Below, piece by piece: positions 15,573 to 23,732 of a stretch of DNA of 32,416 nucleotides; the first letter of the stretch is position 1; the number at the start of each line of letters is the position of its first letter. This stretch comes from Acidobacteriota bacterium. GTDB lineage: Bacteria > Acidobacteriota > Aminicenantia > Aminicenantales > UBA4085. The notes under the pieces were generated by a model that had not been told where the DNA came from, did no database searches, and saw nothing but the letters and a program-made list of their open reading frames with translations. The position numbers and the translations under genes are program-made. Location of the stretch: assembly GCA_028749235.1 (NCBI GenBank), contig JAQULS010000021.1, positions 1-32,416 on the forward strand, written 5' to 3'.

Positions 15573-18500
15573 ATGAGCCGCAACTTCGCCCGCACTCTCC
15601 TGGCCGGACTGATCCTGGCCGGCGCATTTTCAACTCTCTACGCCGTGGACATTCGCGATACCCGGATGCTGACCCAACCGGCCATCAGCCGGACGCATAT
15701 CGCCTTCCATTACGCCAACGATCTGTGGGTTGCCGACCTGGACGGCCGCAATGTCCGCCGCCTGACCTCGGATCTCGGCCTGGAAGCCTATCCGGTGTTC
15801 TCTCCGGACGGATCCCTGATCGCCTTCACGGCGCAATACGACGGCAACATGGACGTTTACACCGTTCCCGTCGCGGGCGGCGTGCCCACGCGCTTGACCT
15901 GGCATCCGTCCGCCGACATCGTCCAGGGCTTCACGCCGGATGGGAAGGCCGTCCTCTTCACCTCGGGCCGGGCCAGCTTCACCGGTGCCTTCCAACAGCT
16001 TTACACCGTCCCGCTCGGCGGCGGCTTCCCGGCCCGGCTCAAGGTTCCCAACGCCTTCCGGGCCGTCTTCTCGCCGGACGGGGGAAAGGTTGCCTACAAC
16101 CCCCTGCCCGAGGCCTTCACCCAGTGGAAAAACTACCGCGGCGGCCGCAACTCCGTCATCTGGATCCAGGATCTGGCTGATCTGTCCTACGAGAAGGTCC
16201 CCCAGCCGGCCGGGCGGTCGAACGATCCGGGCCCGATGTGGATGGGGGACAAGGTCTATTTCCGGTCCGATCGCGACGGCGAGTTCAACCTCTACTCCTT
16301 CGATCCCAAAACCAAGCAGGTCCGCCGGCTGACCGAACACAAGGATTTCCCGGTCCTGAGCGCTTCGGCCGGCGACGGGCAGATCATCTATGAGCAGGCC
16401 GGGAAGCTGCATATCTACGATCCGGCCAAGAACGCCGCCAAGACCCTGACGATCGGCATCGCTACCGACCTGCCCGAACTTCGGGAACGGTATGCCAAGG
16501 GAGCGCGCTGGGTCCGGAACGCCTCGGCCTCGCCGTCGGGCGCCCGGGCGGCCGTGGAATTCCGGGGCGAGATCGTCTCCGTGCCGGCCGAGAAGGGCGA
16601 TCCCCGCAACCTGACCCAGAGCCCCGCCGCCCACGATCGCAATCCCGCCTGGTCGCCGGACGGCAAATCAATCGCCTATTTCTCGGACCTCTCGGGCGAG
16701 TACAGGCTCGTGGTCCGGCCGCAGGACGGCAAGGGCGAACCCCGCGACTACAAGCTGCGGGGTGCCGGCTACTACGATTCCCTGGCTTGGTCGCCGGACG
16801 GGAAGAAGCTCGTCTACGCCGACAACTCCATGACCCTGTACTGGCTGGACGCGGCCTCCGGAGAGATCCGGAAGATCGCCTCGGAAAAGCTCTACCGCCC
16901 CTACGGCGGAAGGTTCATGACCGCTTCCTGGTCGCCCGATTCCCGGTGGCTGGCCTACGTCGTCGGCGAAGCGACCATGTTCCAGAGGATCTGGATGTAT
17001 TCCCTGGACCAGGCCGAGTCTTTCCCCGTCACGGACGGATTGAGCGAGGCCTTTGAGCCGGTCTTCGACCCCAACGGCAAGTATCTCTATTTCCTGGCTT
17101 CGACCGACGCCGGGCCCGTCCGCAACTGGTTCGACCAGTCGAACGCGGACATGCGCCAGACAAACTCGCTTTACGTCGCGGCCCTGACCAAGGACGCGCC
17201 CAACCCCCTGGCCCGCGAAAGCGACGAGGAGAAGACCGCCGTCCCGACAACCGCTGCGGTGGACGTTTCGTCAGCCGCCCCGACGAAGTCCGCGGCAGTC
17301 GCCCCCGAAAAGCCCGCTCCGAAGCCCGCTCCGGCCGCCGCCGGTCCCGTCTATGACTTCGAGGGGCTCGGCCATCGCATCCTGGCCCTGCCCATCCGGG
17401 CGGGCAGCTACAACTCGCTGGCGACCGGTGATCCCGGCCAGGTCTATTACCTCGAGAGCCCGCCGGACATCGGTTCGGCCGCCCAGATCCCCGGCTCCTC
17501 GCTTCACAAGTATGACTTCAAGGCCCGCAAGGACGAGGTCGTCCTGACCGGAGTCAACGGCTACGAACTGACGGTGGACAAAAAGAAGATCCTCTACGGT
17601 GGGCCCGGCGGGGCGATGTTCCTGACTTCGCTCCAGCCTAAGCTCCAGCCGGGGCAGGGCCGGCTGGCCCTCGAGGCGATCGAGGTCAAAGTCGTGCCCG
17701 CCCTGGAATGGAAGCAGATCTTCGAGGAGGCCTGGCGCATCAACCGGGACTTCTTCTACGCGGTCAACATGCACGGGGCCGACTGGCCGGCCATGAGGAA
17801 GAAATACGAGCCGTTCCTGGCCGATCTCGCCTGCCGCAGCGATCTCAACCGGCTCATTCAGTGGCTGTGCTCGGAGCTCGGCGTCGGCCACCATCGGGTG
17901 GGCGGCGGCGACTTCATCGCCGAGACGAAGACCGTGGCCGGCGGCCTGCTGGGGGCGGATTACTCGGTCGAGGATGGCCGTTACCGTTTCCGGAAAGTCT
18001 ACGGCGGCCTGAATTGGAACCCGGACCTTCGGTCCCCGCTGACCGAGCCCGGCGTCGACGTCAGGGCCGGCCAATACCTGCTGGCGGTCGCGGGCCGCGA
18101 CCTCAAGGCCGCCGACAACCTCTACGCCCGGTTCGAGGGCACGGCCGGCAAGATCGTCGAGATTACGGTCGGCCCGAAGCCGGACGGTTCGGGCTCCCGG
18201 ACCGTGTCCGTCGTGCCGGTGGCTTCGGAATCCACCCTCCGCAACCGCGACTGGGTCGAGGACAACCTGCGCAAGGTCGAGAAGGCCACGAACGGCCGCG
18301 TCGCCTACGTCTATGTCCCGGACACGTCGATCTCCGGCTGGCAGTCCTTCAAGCGCTATTTCTATCCCCAGGCCGATCGCGAGGGGATCATCGTGGACGA
18401 GCGGTTCAACGGCGGCGGTTCGCTGGCCGACTACTACATCGACCACCTGCGCCGGCCGCTGATCAGCTATTGGGCCATGCGCTACGGAGACGACCTGAAG

Positions 18501-18902
18501 ACGCCCAGCGCTTCGATCCAGGGCCCTCGGGCTATGATCATCAACGAGATCGCGGGCTCGGGGGGCGATCTTCTGCCCTGGATGTTCCGGCGCTTCAAGC
18601 TCGGCACCCTGGTCGGCAAGCGCACCTGGGGCGGGCTGGTCGGCATCCTGGGCTTCCCGGTCCTGATGGACGGCGGCAGCGTCACCGCGCCCAACCTGGC
18701 CATTTGGACGCCCGAGGAGGGCTGGGTTGTGGAGAATGAAGGCGTCCCGCCCGACGTCGAGGTGGAACAGACGCCGGCCGACGTGATCGCCGGACATGAT
18801 CCCCAGCTCGAGAAGGCCATCCAGATCGTGATGGAGGGGCTGGCCAAGCCGCCGGCGAAGAAGCCGTCCCGGCCCGCCGATCCGATCCGGGTACGGAAAT
18901 AA
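15573..18902 (+). CDS. Exported tricorn-like protease (PD40 propeller, PDZ, S41-type core)
   Basis: A 1109-residue secreted homologue of tricorn protease. AAGGAGG lies 6 nt before the ATG at 15573; the signal peptide is TLLAGLILAGAFSTLYA. The N-terminal half holds TolB/tricorn propeller blades (PVFSPDGSLIAF, PAWSPDGKSIAYF, LAWSPDGKKLVY). An Ala/Pro/Lys-rich linker (about 17270-17345) leads to the core. ELGVGHHRVGG aligns with the tricorn Ser-His site, giving H773 as the likely catalytic His and Gly in place of the tricorn Ser745. The nucleophile is S996 in EIAGSGGDLLP, and VENEGVPPD supplies the conserved Glu (E1054). A PDZ-like region lies between. It probably trims peptides in the periplasm. 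It converges with the alpha-galactosidase-like gene, with only 12 bp between their stops. Confidence 0.9.
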   Translation: MSRNFARTLLAGLILAGAFSTLYAVDIRDTRMLTQPAISRTHIAFHYANDLWVADLDGRNVRRLTSDLGLEAYPVFSPDGSLIAFTAQYDGNMDVYTVPVAGGVPTRLTWHPSADIVQGFTPDGKAVLFTSGRASFTGAFQQLYTVPLGGGFPARLKVPNAFRAVFSPDGGKVAYNPLPEAFTQWKNYRGGRNSVIWIQDLADLSYEKVPQPAGRSNDPGPMWMGDKVYFRSDRDGEFNLYSFDPKTKQVRRLTEHKDFPVLSASAGDGQIIYEQAGKLHIYDPAKNAAKTLTIGIATDLPELRERYAKGARWVRNASASPSGARAAVEFRGEIVSVPAEKGDPRNLTQSPAAHDRNPAWSPDGKSIAYFSDLSGEYRLVVRPQDGKGEPRDYKLRGAGYYDSLAWSPDGKKLVYADNSMTLYWLDAASGEIRKIASEKLYRPYGGRFMTASWSPDSRWLAYVVGEATMFQRIWMYSLDQAESFPVTDGLSEAFEPVFDPNGKYLYFLASTDAGPVRNWFDQSNADMRQTNSLYVAALTKDAPNPLARESDEEKTAVPTTAAVDVSSAAPTKSAAVAPEKPAPKPAPAAAGPVYDFEGLGHRILALPIRAGSYNSLATGDPGQVYYLESPPDIGSAAQIPGSSLHKYDFKARKDEVVLTGVNGYELTVDKKKILYGGPGGAMFLTSLQPKLQPGQGRLALEAIEVKVVPALEWKQIFEEAWRINRDFFYAVNMHGADWPAMRKKYEPFLADLACRSDLNRLIQWLCSELGVGHHRVGGGDFIAETKTVAGGLLGADYSVEDGRYRFRKVYGGLNWNPDLRSPLTEPGVDVRAGQYLLAVAGRDLKAADNLYARFEGTAGKIVEITVGPKPDGSGSRTVSVVPVASESTLRNRDWVEDNLRKVEKATNGRVAYVYVPDTSISGWQSFKRYFYPQADREGIIVDERFNGGGSLADYYIDHLRRPLISYWAMRYGDDLKTPSASIQGPRAMIINEIAGSGGDLLPWMFRRFKLGTLVGKRTWGGLVGILGFPVLMDGGSVTAPNLAIWTPEEGWVVENEGVPPDVEVEQTPADVIAGHDPQLEKAIQIVMEGLAKPPAKKPSRPADPIRVRK

Positions 18903-18914
18903 AGCCGTCCGGGC

Positions 18915-20618
18915 TTAGGGCTTGAGAGCCCAGTCGTACTCCACGACCCGGCCCTGAAGCTTCCACCGCCGGGGGGCGGCTCCGCCCTCGAGGTGGCGGA
19001 GCGGATCGAGGCCGCGGGCCGGATTGGAGACCTCCATCCAATCGAGCGGCTCGGCCAGGGGCTGCCGTCGGGAGGCCGTCGCCAGCGCTTCCGCCACCGT
19101 CTTTTCCTGTTCGGGCGTCAGGGCGCCTTTCTTGAACGAGATGAAGAGCGGCGTCCCGGAGCGGGCCAGCAGGTCGAGCCACTGCCGGTTGAGGGCCCAG
19201 GGGATCGCCTCGGGCTTGGTCAGGCCCACGCAATCCGCGTCGGCGGCGAAGAAGGCGTCATGCTGCGGCGCCCGGAAGGCCAGGGTGTTCACGCCGCGGT
19301 TCCGGACCCGGGTCCAGTCCAGGCCGCTGGTGTCGTCGCCGATCCGCTGGATCTCGAAGATCCCCGCCGCCAGATGGCCGATGGTGTTGCAGCCGATGAT
19401 CAGGACGCCGTCTCCGGCCGCCTCGCGGATGCTGCGATAGTGGTCGAGGACGATCTCCGCCGAAGTCCGGCTCCCGTCGGCGTAGGTCCAGACGGCGTCC
19501 GCCGGCGGCCCGCCCCGGGTGTATCCGGCCAGGTCGTCTCCCGAATAGTCGTGCTTGATCAGCTCGAAGCCCCAGGCGCGGAGCCGGGCCACGGTCTCCT
19601 TGATGTACGCGCGGACTTCGGGCCTGGAAATATCAAGGATCGCGGGCTTGTGCCGCAGGCGCCAGGATTCCGGCTGTCCCTTTTGGGCGGTCAGCAGGTG
19701 GATCCATAGGCCCGGGCGCGCCCCCGCCTCCCGGATGCCGGCGGCCAATCCGGACATGGAGGGAAAGTTCGCATTGCCCTTGTCCCAAGGCCCTCCGTAG
19801 CCGGTGCCGCCGTTCTCCTGCCAGCCGTCGTCCACGACCATGAACGGCCGGTTGCCTCCCTTCGGGGAGAGCCGGACGATGAAGCGGGCGTACTCCAGGA
19901 CGCTGGCCGCGCTGTTCTTTCCGTAATCGCAGTACCAGTCGTTGAATCCGTAGACCGGCCGGCGGGGCAGGCGGGGGCGGGGGGCCATCCGCCGGCAAAA
20001 GGCGCGGGCCGCTTCGAAAGGCGTTTCGGCGGCCAAGCCCCGCCGGACGGTCACGATGCAGACGGGCAGCCGGCGGCTGCCGAGCCGGACGCCGGCGCCT
20101 CCGCACCGGACGTCGGCCGTCAGCGTGGTCTCCCGGGGGCCGGCATGCCAGGAGCACAAGGCCGCCGGTCCGGTCATGACGCCGTAGCCGTGGGTCGTCC
20201 GGCCGTCGCTGGCCAGAAAATACCAGGGCATCTCCCTCGTCTCGTCCAGCGGGCGCCATTCCAGATCGCCGTAGGACCTCTCCCAGGCGTCGCCGAGATA
20301 TTTCCAGCCGGCCGGCGGTTCGGACTTCCAGCGCAGGACGAGCGTCTTTACGGCCGGCCCGTCGGCGGCCAGCTCGACTCGCAGTCCGCCGCCGCCGGCA
20401 ATGGTCGCGACTTCGATGCCGCCGCCTTGCCATCCGCCGGCCGACGGCGTCAAAGCGACGGCTTCCGTTTCCGTGACCGCGGTCACCGCGTCGGGGGCCC
20501 GCAGGATGTCCCGGAATCCGTCATCGGCCGGGCCGCGGCGGACCGGGCCGCCGGATGTGCGGATCGGCATCCAGGCCAGGCCGATGAGAATTCCGCCGAT
20601 GATGAGGTTTGTTTTCAT
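18915..20618 (-). CDS. Exported clan GH-D (GH36/GH27-like) alpha-galactosidase-like enzyme
   Basis: A 567-residue glycosidase with an N-terminal signal sequence (NLIIGGILIGLAW). The (beta/alpha)8 barrel begins near residue 222 (VYGFNDWYCDYG) and shows FMVVDDGWQ. The likely nucleophile is D357 in ELIKHDYSGDD and the acid/base is one of D428/D429 in RIGDDTSGLDW, the usual clan-D layout. An N-terminal beta-rich domain (about residues 40-200) precedes it. It probably hydrolyses alpha-galactosides or related sugars, but clan-D members vary in substrate. TATAAT ends only 8 nt before the ATG and there is no Shine-Dalgarno site, so the transcript may be leaderless. It follows the kinase gene on the same strand by 63 bp. 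Confidence 0.82.
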   Translation of the reverse strand: MKTNLIIGGILIGLAWMPIRTSGGPVRRGPADDGFRDILRAPDAVTAVTETEAVALTPSAGGWQGGGIEVATIAGGGGLRVELAADGPAVKTLVLRWKSEPPAGWKYLGDAWERSYGDLEWRPLDETREMPWYFLASDGRTTHGYGVMTGPAALCSWHAGPRETTLTADVRCGGAGVRLGSRRLPVCIVTVRRGLAAETPFEAARAFCRRMAPRPRLPRRPVYGFNDWYCDYGKNSAASVLEYARFIVRLSPKGGNRPFMVVDDGWQENGGTGYGGPWDKGNANFPSMSGLAAGIREAGARPGLWIHLLTAQKGQPESWRLRHKPAILDISRPEVRAYIKETVARLRAWGFELIKHDYSGDDLAGYTRGGPPADAVWTYADGSRTSAEIVLDHYRSIREAAGDGVLIIGCNTIGHLAAGIFEIQRIGDDTSGLDWTRVRNRGVNTLAFRAPQHDAFFAADADCVGLTKPEAIPWALNRQWLDLLARSGTPLFISFKKGALTPEQEKTVAEALATASRRQPLAEPLDWMEVSNPARGLDPLRHLEGGAAPRRWKLQGRVVEYDWALKP

Positions 20619-20626
20619 GGATCGAT

Positions 20627-20636
20627 ATTATACAGG
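20627..20636 (-). promoter_or_regulatory. -10 box next to the alpha-galactosidase start codon
   Basis: On the minus strand CCTGTATAAT ends at 20627, leaving 8 nt to the ATG at 20618. No convincing -35 is present (TCTTCC at 17 bp). The same CCTGTATAAT occurs at 28207-28216 on the plus strand. Confidence 0.45.
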
Positions 20637-20681
20637 TTTATCTTCCGCCGGAAGAGGATTCCAGGGGAAGCAGGGGGAAAG

Positions 20682-22655
20682 TCAGCGCGGCCGGGGGGCC
20701 GTGTCCTTGATTTTCTGGTAGAGGAAAGCCGCGCGCAGGTACGCGCCTCCGGCGTTGGCCAGGTCCTTGCCGGCGAGAAATTTGCCGGCCTCGGTCTCGG
20801 TCTCGCCGGCGATCTGCAGGAGCCATGGATCGGCGCCGCTCTTGGCCGCGGCGGCTTCGGCTTTAAGGCCGGCGACGTATTGTTTCAGGGCGTCGATTCC
20901 GGCCGCGTCCTCTTTCTGAAAGGTCACCAGGTTGAAGGTCTTCTCCAGAACCCGGAAGAGCGCCTTGGCGCCCGAGTAATCGTTTTTCTGGAAGGCGTCC
21001 TCGGCGTTGCCTTCCTCATAACGGGCCAGCCGGAAAAGCACGTTCTTGTCGTCCGCGCCGGTCTTCTGGGCCACCGCTTTCGCCGCGCCCATGGCGTTGC
21101 GGGCCGTGAAGGCCGCATCGCGCTCGGCCACCATGGCCATCAGCGTCTCCATGTCGCCCTGCATCGCCGTCGACGACGTCCGTGCCGCGCCGGTCCGGCT
21201 GTCGGCGCTCCGCCGGGTCCGGGGATCGGAGGGCGGGGTCGAGGTGCTGTGGCGGCTGATCTCATCCGAGAGGTTGTTCCAAGCCTCAACGTAGGGGCCC
21301 TTTTCGGGGAGAAGGTCCTTGATGGTGCCGATGAGCTTATTGGCTTCGGCCAGGTCCTTGGGGTCGGCGCTCTCGGAGTACTTGATGATCATCTCGCGGG
21401 CCTTGCCGATATCGGCCGGATTGAAGCCTTCCCGACCCGGGCCGGGAACGATGGACGAAGGGCCGTTCGCATCTTCGGATTCCGCGGCGGCGCGGACGCT
21501 TCCCTTCGGCGCGGCGCCGACGATCCCTTGCTCTCCCAGGCGCTGCACGGCCCGGTAGAGGGGGGGGATGAAAAGAAGTCCCAGCAGGACGATGAGGAAG
21601 GTCGTCCGGCGGGACTTGCGGCGGGCCTTTTTTTGGACGGCCTTGGGCGGGGGAGGGGCCGGCTTGGCCTGGGCGCTCGACATTTCGCGGACCAGGGTCG
21701 GGAGATCGCCTTCCAGGGCGGCCAGGTCATCGGCCAGGGCCTGGGCGTTGGGATAGCGGTCGGCCGGATCCTTCTGGAGGCAGCGGTAGATGATCCGGAC
21801 AAGCGGCTCGGGCACGAGCGGATTGGTGTCGCGGGCATCCGGGGGAGCTTCGTTCTTGTGCTTGATAGCCACGGCCAGGGGTGTCTGGCCCTCGAAGGGC
21901 ACCTTTCCGGTGACCATTTCGAAGAGGATGATTCCGACCGCGTAAAGGTCCGAGCGACCGTCCACCTCCCTCATCTCGACCTGCTCGGGCGACATGTACT
22001 CGGGCGTCCCCAGCATGACGCCGGATCCCGTGACCCCGTCGGCCTCAAGGAAGCGGGACAGCCCGAAGTCCATGATCCGGGCTCGCCCGTCGTGGTCGAT
22101 CATGATGTTTTGGGGCTTGAGGTCGCGGTGGACGACGCCTTCCCGGTGGGCCTCGGCCAAGCCTTCGGCCACTTGGCGGGCGATGGCGGCCGCCCGCCCG
22201 GCGCCGATCGGCCCCGCGCGGCGGATGAACTTCTTGAGGTCCTCACCCTCGACGTACTCCATGGTCAAAAAGTGGACCAGGCCGGCTTCGCCCAGGTCGT
22301 AAAGGCGGCAAACATTGCGGTGGGCGATCTTGCGGGCGTTCTTGAGCTCGTTCTTGAAGCGCTCGATGGCGGCGGTGTTGAATCCGATTTCCGGCTTGAT
22401 GATCTTGAGGGCCACGACTTCGCGCAGCTTCTGGTCGAAGGCCTTGTAGACCGAGCCCATGCCGCCCTTGCCCAGCTCCTCGATGATCTCGTAGCGGCCG
22501 GCGAACAGGGTCCCCCGCTCCAGGTTTTCGAAAGCCGCGACCAGGGTCCGGCCGTCAGGCGTAGGGGTGACCGAGAAAGGCGTCAGGGGGGCGGCGCACT
22601 GGCTGCAGAAACGGCTGTCGCCGCTGTTCTCGGAGCCGCAGGAGGAGCATCGCAT
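20682..22655 (-). CDS. Membrane Ser/Thr protein kinase with N-terminal zinc ribbon and extracytoplasmic helical domain
   Basis: A 657-residue Hanks-type kinase. The start at 22655 is chosen because it begins the zinc ribbon (C3, C6, C17, C20: MRCSSCG, RFCSQC) and because an upstream in-frame start at 22721 lies beyond the candidate promoter. The kinase domain spans about residues 54-310, with the Gly loop LGKGGMGSVY, Lys84 in VALKII, H176-RDLKPQN with catalytic D178, D196-FG, and GTPEYMSPEQ. A Pro/Lys linker leads to one membrane helix (351-367, TTFLIVLLGLLFIPPLY). The outer part is helical and TPR-like (AFQKNDYSGAKALFRVLE, FLAGKDLANAGGAYLRAA). It probably senses an envelope signal and phosphorylates cytoplasmic proteins. 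Targets are unknown. Confidence 0.92.
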   Translation of the reverse strand: MRCSSCGSENSGDSRFCSQCAAPLTPFSVTPTPDGRTLVAAFENLERGTLFAGRYEIIEELGKGGMGSVYKAFDQKLREVVALKIIKPEIGFNTAAIERFKNELKNARKIAHRNVCRLYDLGEAGLVHFLTMEYVEGEDLKKFIRRAGPIGAGRAAAIARQVAEGLAEAHREGVVHRDLKPQNIMIDHDGRARIMDFGLSRFLEADGVTGSGVMLGTPEYMSPEQVEMREVDGRSDLYAVGIILFEMVTGKVPFEGQTPLAVAIKHKNEAPPDARDTNPLVPEPLVRIIYRCLQKDPADRYPNAQALADDLAALEGDLPTLVREMSSAQAKPAPPPPKAVQKKARRKSRRTTFLIVLLGLLFIPPLYRAVQRLGEQGIVGAAPKGSVRAAAESEDANGPSSIVPGPGREGFNPADIGKAREMIIKYSESADPKDLAEANKLIGTIKDLLPEKGPYVEAWNNLSDEISRHSTSTPPSDPRTRRSADSRTGAARTSSTAMQGDMETLMAMVAERDAAFTARNAMGAAKAVAQKTGADDKNVLFRLARYEEGNAEDAFQKNDYSGAKALFRVLEKTFNLVTFQKEDAAGIDALKQYVAGLKAEAAAAKSGADPWLLQIAGETETEAGKFLAGKDLANAGGAYLRAAFLYQKIKDTAPRPR

Positions 22656-22677
22656 CGGTGAGCCTTGGGAGCTTCTA

Positions 22678-22706
22678 GAAATACCATGCCCCTCCGGGGT
22701 TGTCAA
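22678..22706 (-). promoter_or_regulatory. Candidate promoter for the Ser/Thr kinase
   Basis: On the minus strand a perfect TTGACA (22706-22701), 17 bp, then a weak TATTTC (22683-22678). The kinase start at 22655 follows by 22 nt. Confidence 0.4.
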
Positions 22707-22734
22707 ACGCTGTTCGGACATCTCAATTTATGAT
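22700..22734 (+). promoter_or_regulatory. Possible promoter for the sugar nucleotidyltransferase
   Basis: TTGTCA (22700-22705) overlaps the kinase -35 on the other strand. A good -10 TATGAT (22729-22734) lies 23 bp away, too far for a normal pair; a weak TCAATT (22723-22728) has 17-bp spacing. The -10 assignment is unsettled. Confidence 0.3.
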
Positions 22735-22769
22735 ACGTTGAAGGCTCGAATTCGGTTGCGGAGAAAGCC

Positions 22770-23675
22770 ATGAAGCCCACCCTCGTCGTCCTGGCCGCCG
22801 GCATCGGCAGCCGCTACGGAAGCCTCAAGCAGGTGGACCGGGTCGGCCCGTCCGGGGAGACGATCATCGACTATTCAATCTACGACGCCCTCCGGGCCGG
22901 GTTCGGGAAGGCGGTCTTCATCATCCGGCGGGACATCGAAGCCGAGTTCCGGGAAGTCTTCCTCGAGCGCCTGGGCGGCCGGATCCCGGCCGAAGTCGCC
23001 TTCCAGGAGCTCGCTGACCTGCCCGAGGGATTTCGCGTTCCCGCCGGCCGGACCAAGCCCTGGGGGACGTCGCACGCCGTCCTGGCGGCCGCCTCACAGG
23101 TCCGGGAGCCGTTCGCCGTCATCAACGCGGACGACTTCTACGGCCGCGACGCTTTCGCGCTCATGGCCGGGTTTCTGGGCGGCCTGGACGCTTCGGCTCC
23201 GGAGTTCGCCGTGGTCGGCTACGGCCTGCGAACGACCCTGTCCGAGCATGGCAGCGTCGCCCGGGGCGTGTGCGAGGTGGGGCCCGGCGGCCTTCTGGCC
23301 GGCATCGTCGAGCGGTTGAAGATCGAACGGGAGGGCGATACGATCGTCGACCGGCTGCCCGACGGCAGGACGGTCCTGCTGCCCGAGAGAACCGTCGTTT
23401 CGATGAACTTTTGGGGCTTCACTCCGCTCTACTTCGAGCGGGCCCGGGCCGCCTTCACGGAGTTCCTGAAGGCCCGTATCGACGATCCCAAGGCCGAGAT
23501 GTACATTCCCCTGGTCGTCAACGATTTGGTCAAGTCCGGGCAGGCGACGGTCAAGGTTTTGCCGACGACCGCGAAATGGTTCGGAGTGACCTACCGCGAG
23601 GACAAGCCCCGGGTCATGGCCGAGCTGGAGACGCTCGTCCAAGCCGGCGAGTATCCCCGCGCGCTCTGGAAATAG
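22770..23675 (+). CDS. Sugar-1-phosphate nucleotidyltransferase-like protein
   Basis: A 301-residue cytoplasmic nucleotidyltransferase of the NDP-sugar pyrophosphorylase fold. The N-terminal signature LAAGIGSRYGSLKQ binds the nucleoside triphosphate, and AVINADDFYG supplies the metal-binding acid. KPWGTSHAV resembles the sugar/nucleotide loop. It likely forms an NDP-sugar from a sugar-1-phosphate and NTP; the sugar is not evident. The GHMP kinase at 25604, which resembles glucuronokinase, could make such a sugar phosphate, but the genes are not in one operon. The TAG stop (23673-23675) lies inside a copy of the window's short repeat arm (23670-23696). GGAG precedes the ATG. Confidence 0.82.
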   Translation: MKPTLVVLAAGIGSRYGSLKQVDRVGPSGETIIDYSIYDALRAGFGKAVFIIRRDIEAEFREVFLERLGGRIPAEVAFQELADLPEGFRVPAGRTKPWGTSHAVLAAASQVREPFAVINADDFYGRDAFALMAGFLGGLDASAPEFAVVGYGLRTTLSEHGSVARGVCEVGPGGLLAGIVERLKIEREGDTIVDRLPDGRTVLLPERTVVSMNFWGFTPLYFERARAAFTEFLKARIDDPKAEMYIPLVVNDLVKSGQATVKVLPTTAKWFGVTYREDKPRVMAELETLVQAGEYPRALWK

Positions 23676-23696
23676 GGGTACAGTCACCTTTTCTCC
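23670..23696 (+). repeat. Single arm of a dispersed short repeat, containing a stop codon
   Basis: AAATAGGGGTACAG then TCACCTTTTCTCC. It matches the two inverted arms at 30019-30044 and 30101-30125. Here only one arm is present; no inverted partner was found nearby. The TAG of the nucleotidyltransferase is bases 4-6 of the arm. Confidence 0.7.
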
Positions 23697-23732
23697 CTGT
23701 CGTCACTGGCCGCCGCCCCGATCGGGGCCGGG

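Noticed and set aside
20145-22661. 838-codon plus-strand open frame opposite the kinase gene
   Set aside because: The minus strand holds an intact kinase with all motifs; the plus frame is low-complexity Gly/Val/Asp-rich shadow sequence.
23715-23728. Perfect palindrome GCCCCGATCGGGGC between convergent genes as a terminator
   Set aside because: Only a 2-nt centre and no T-run; function unclear.
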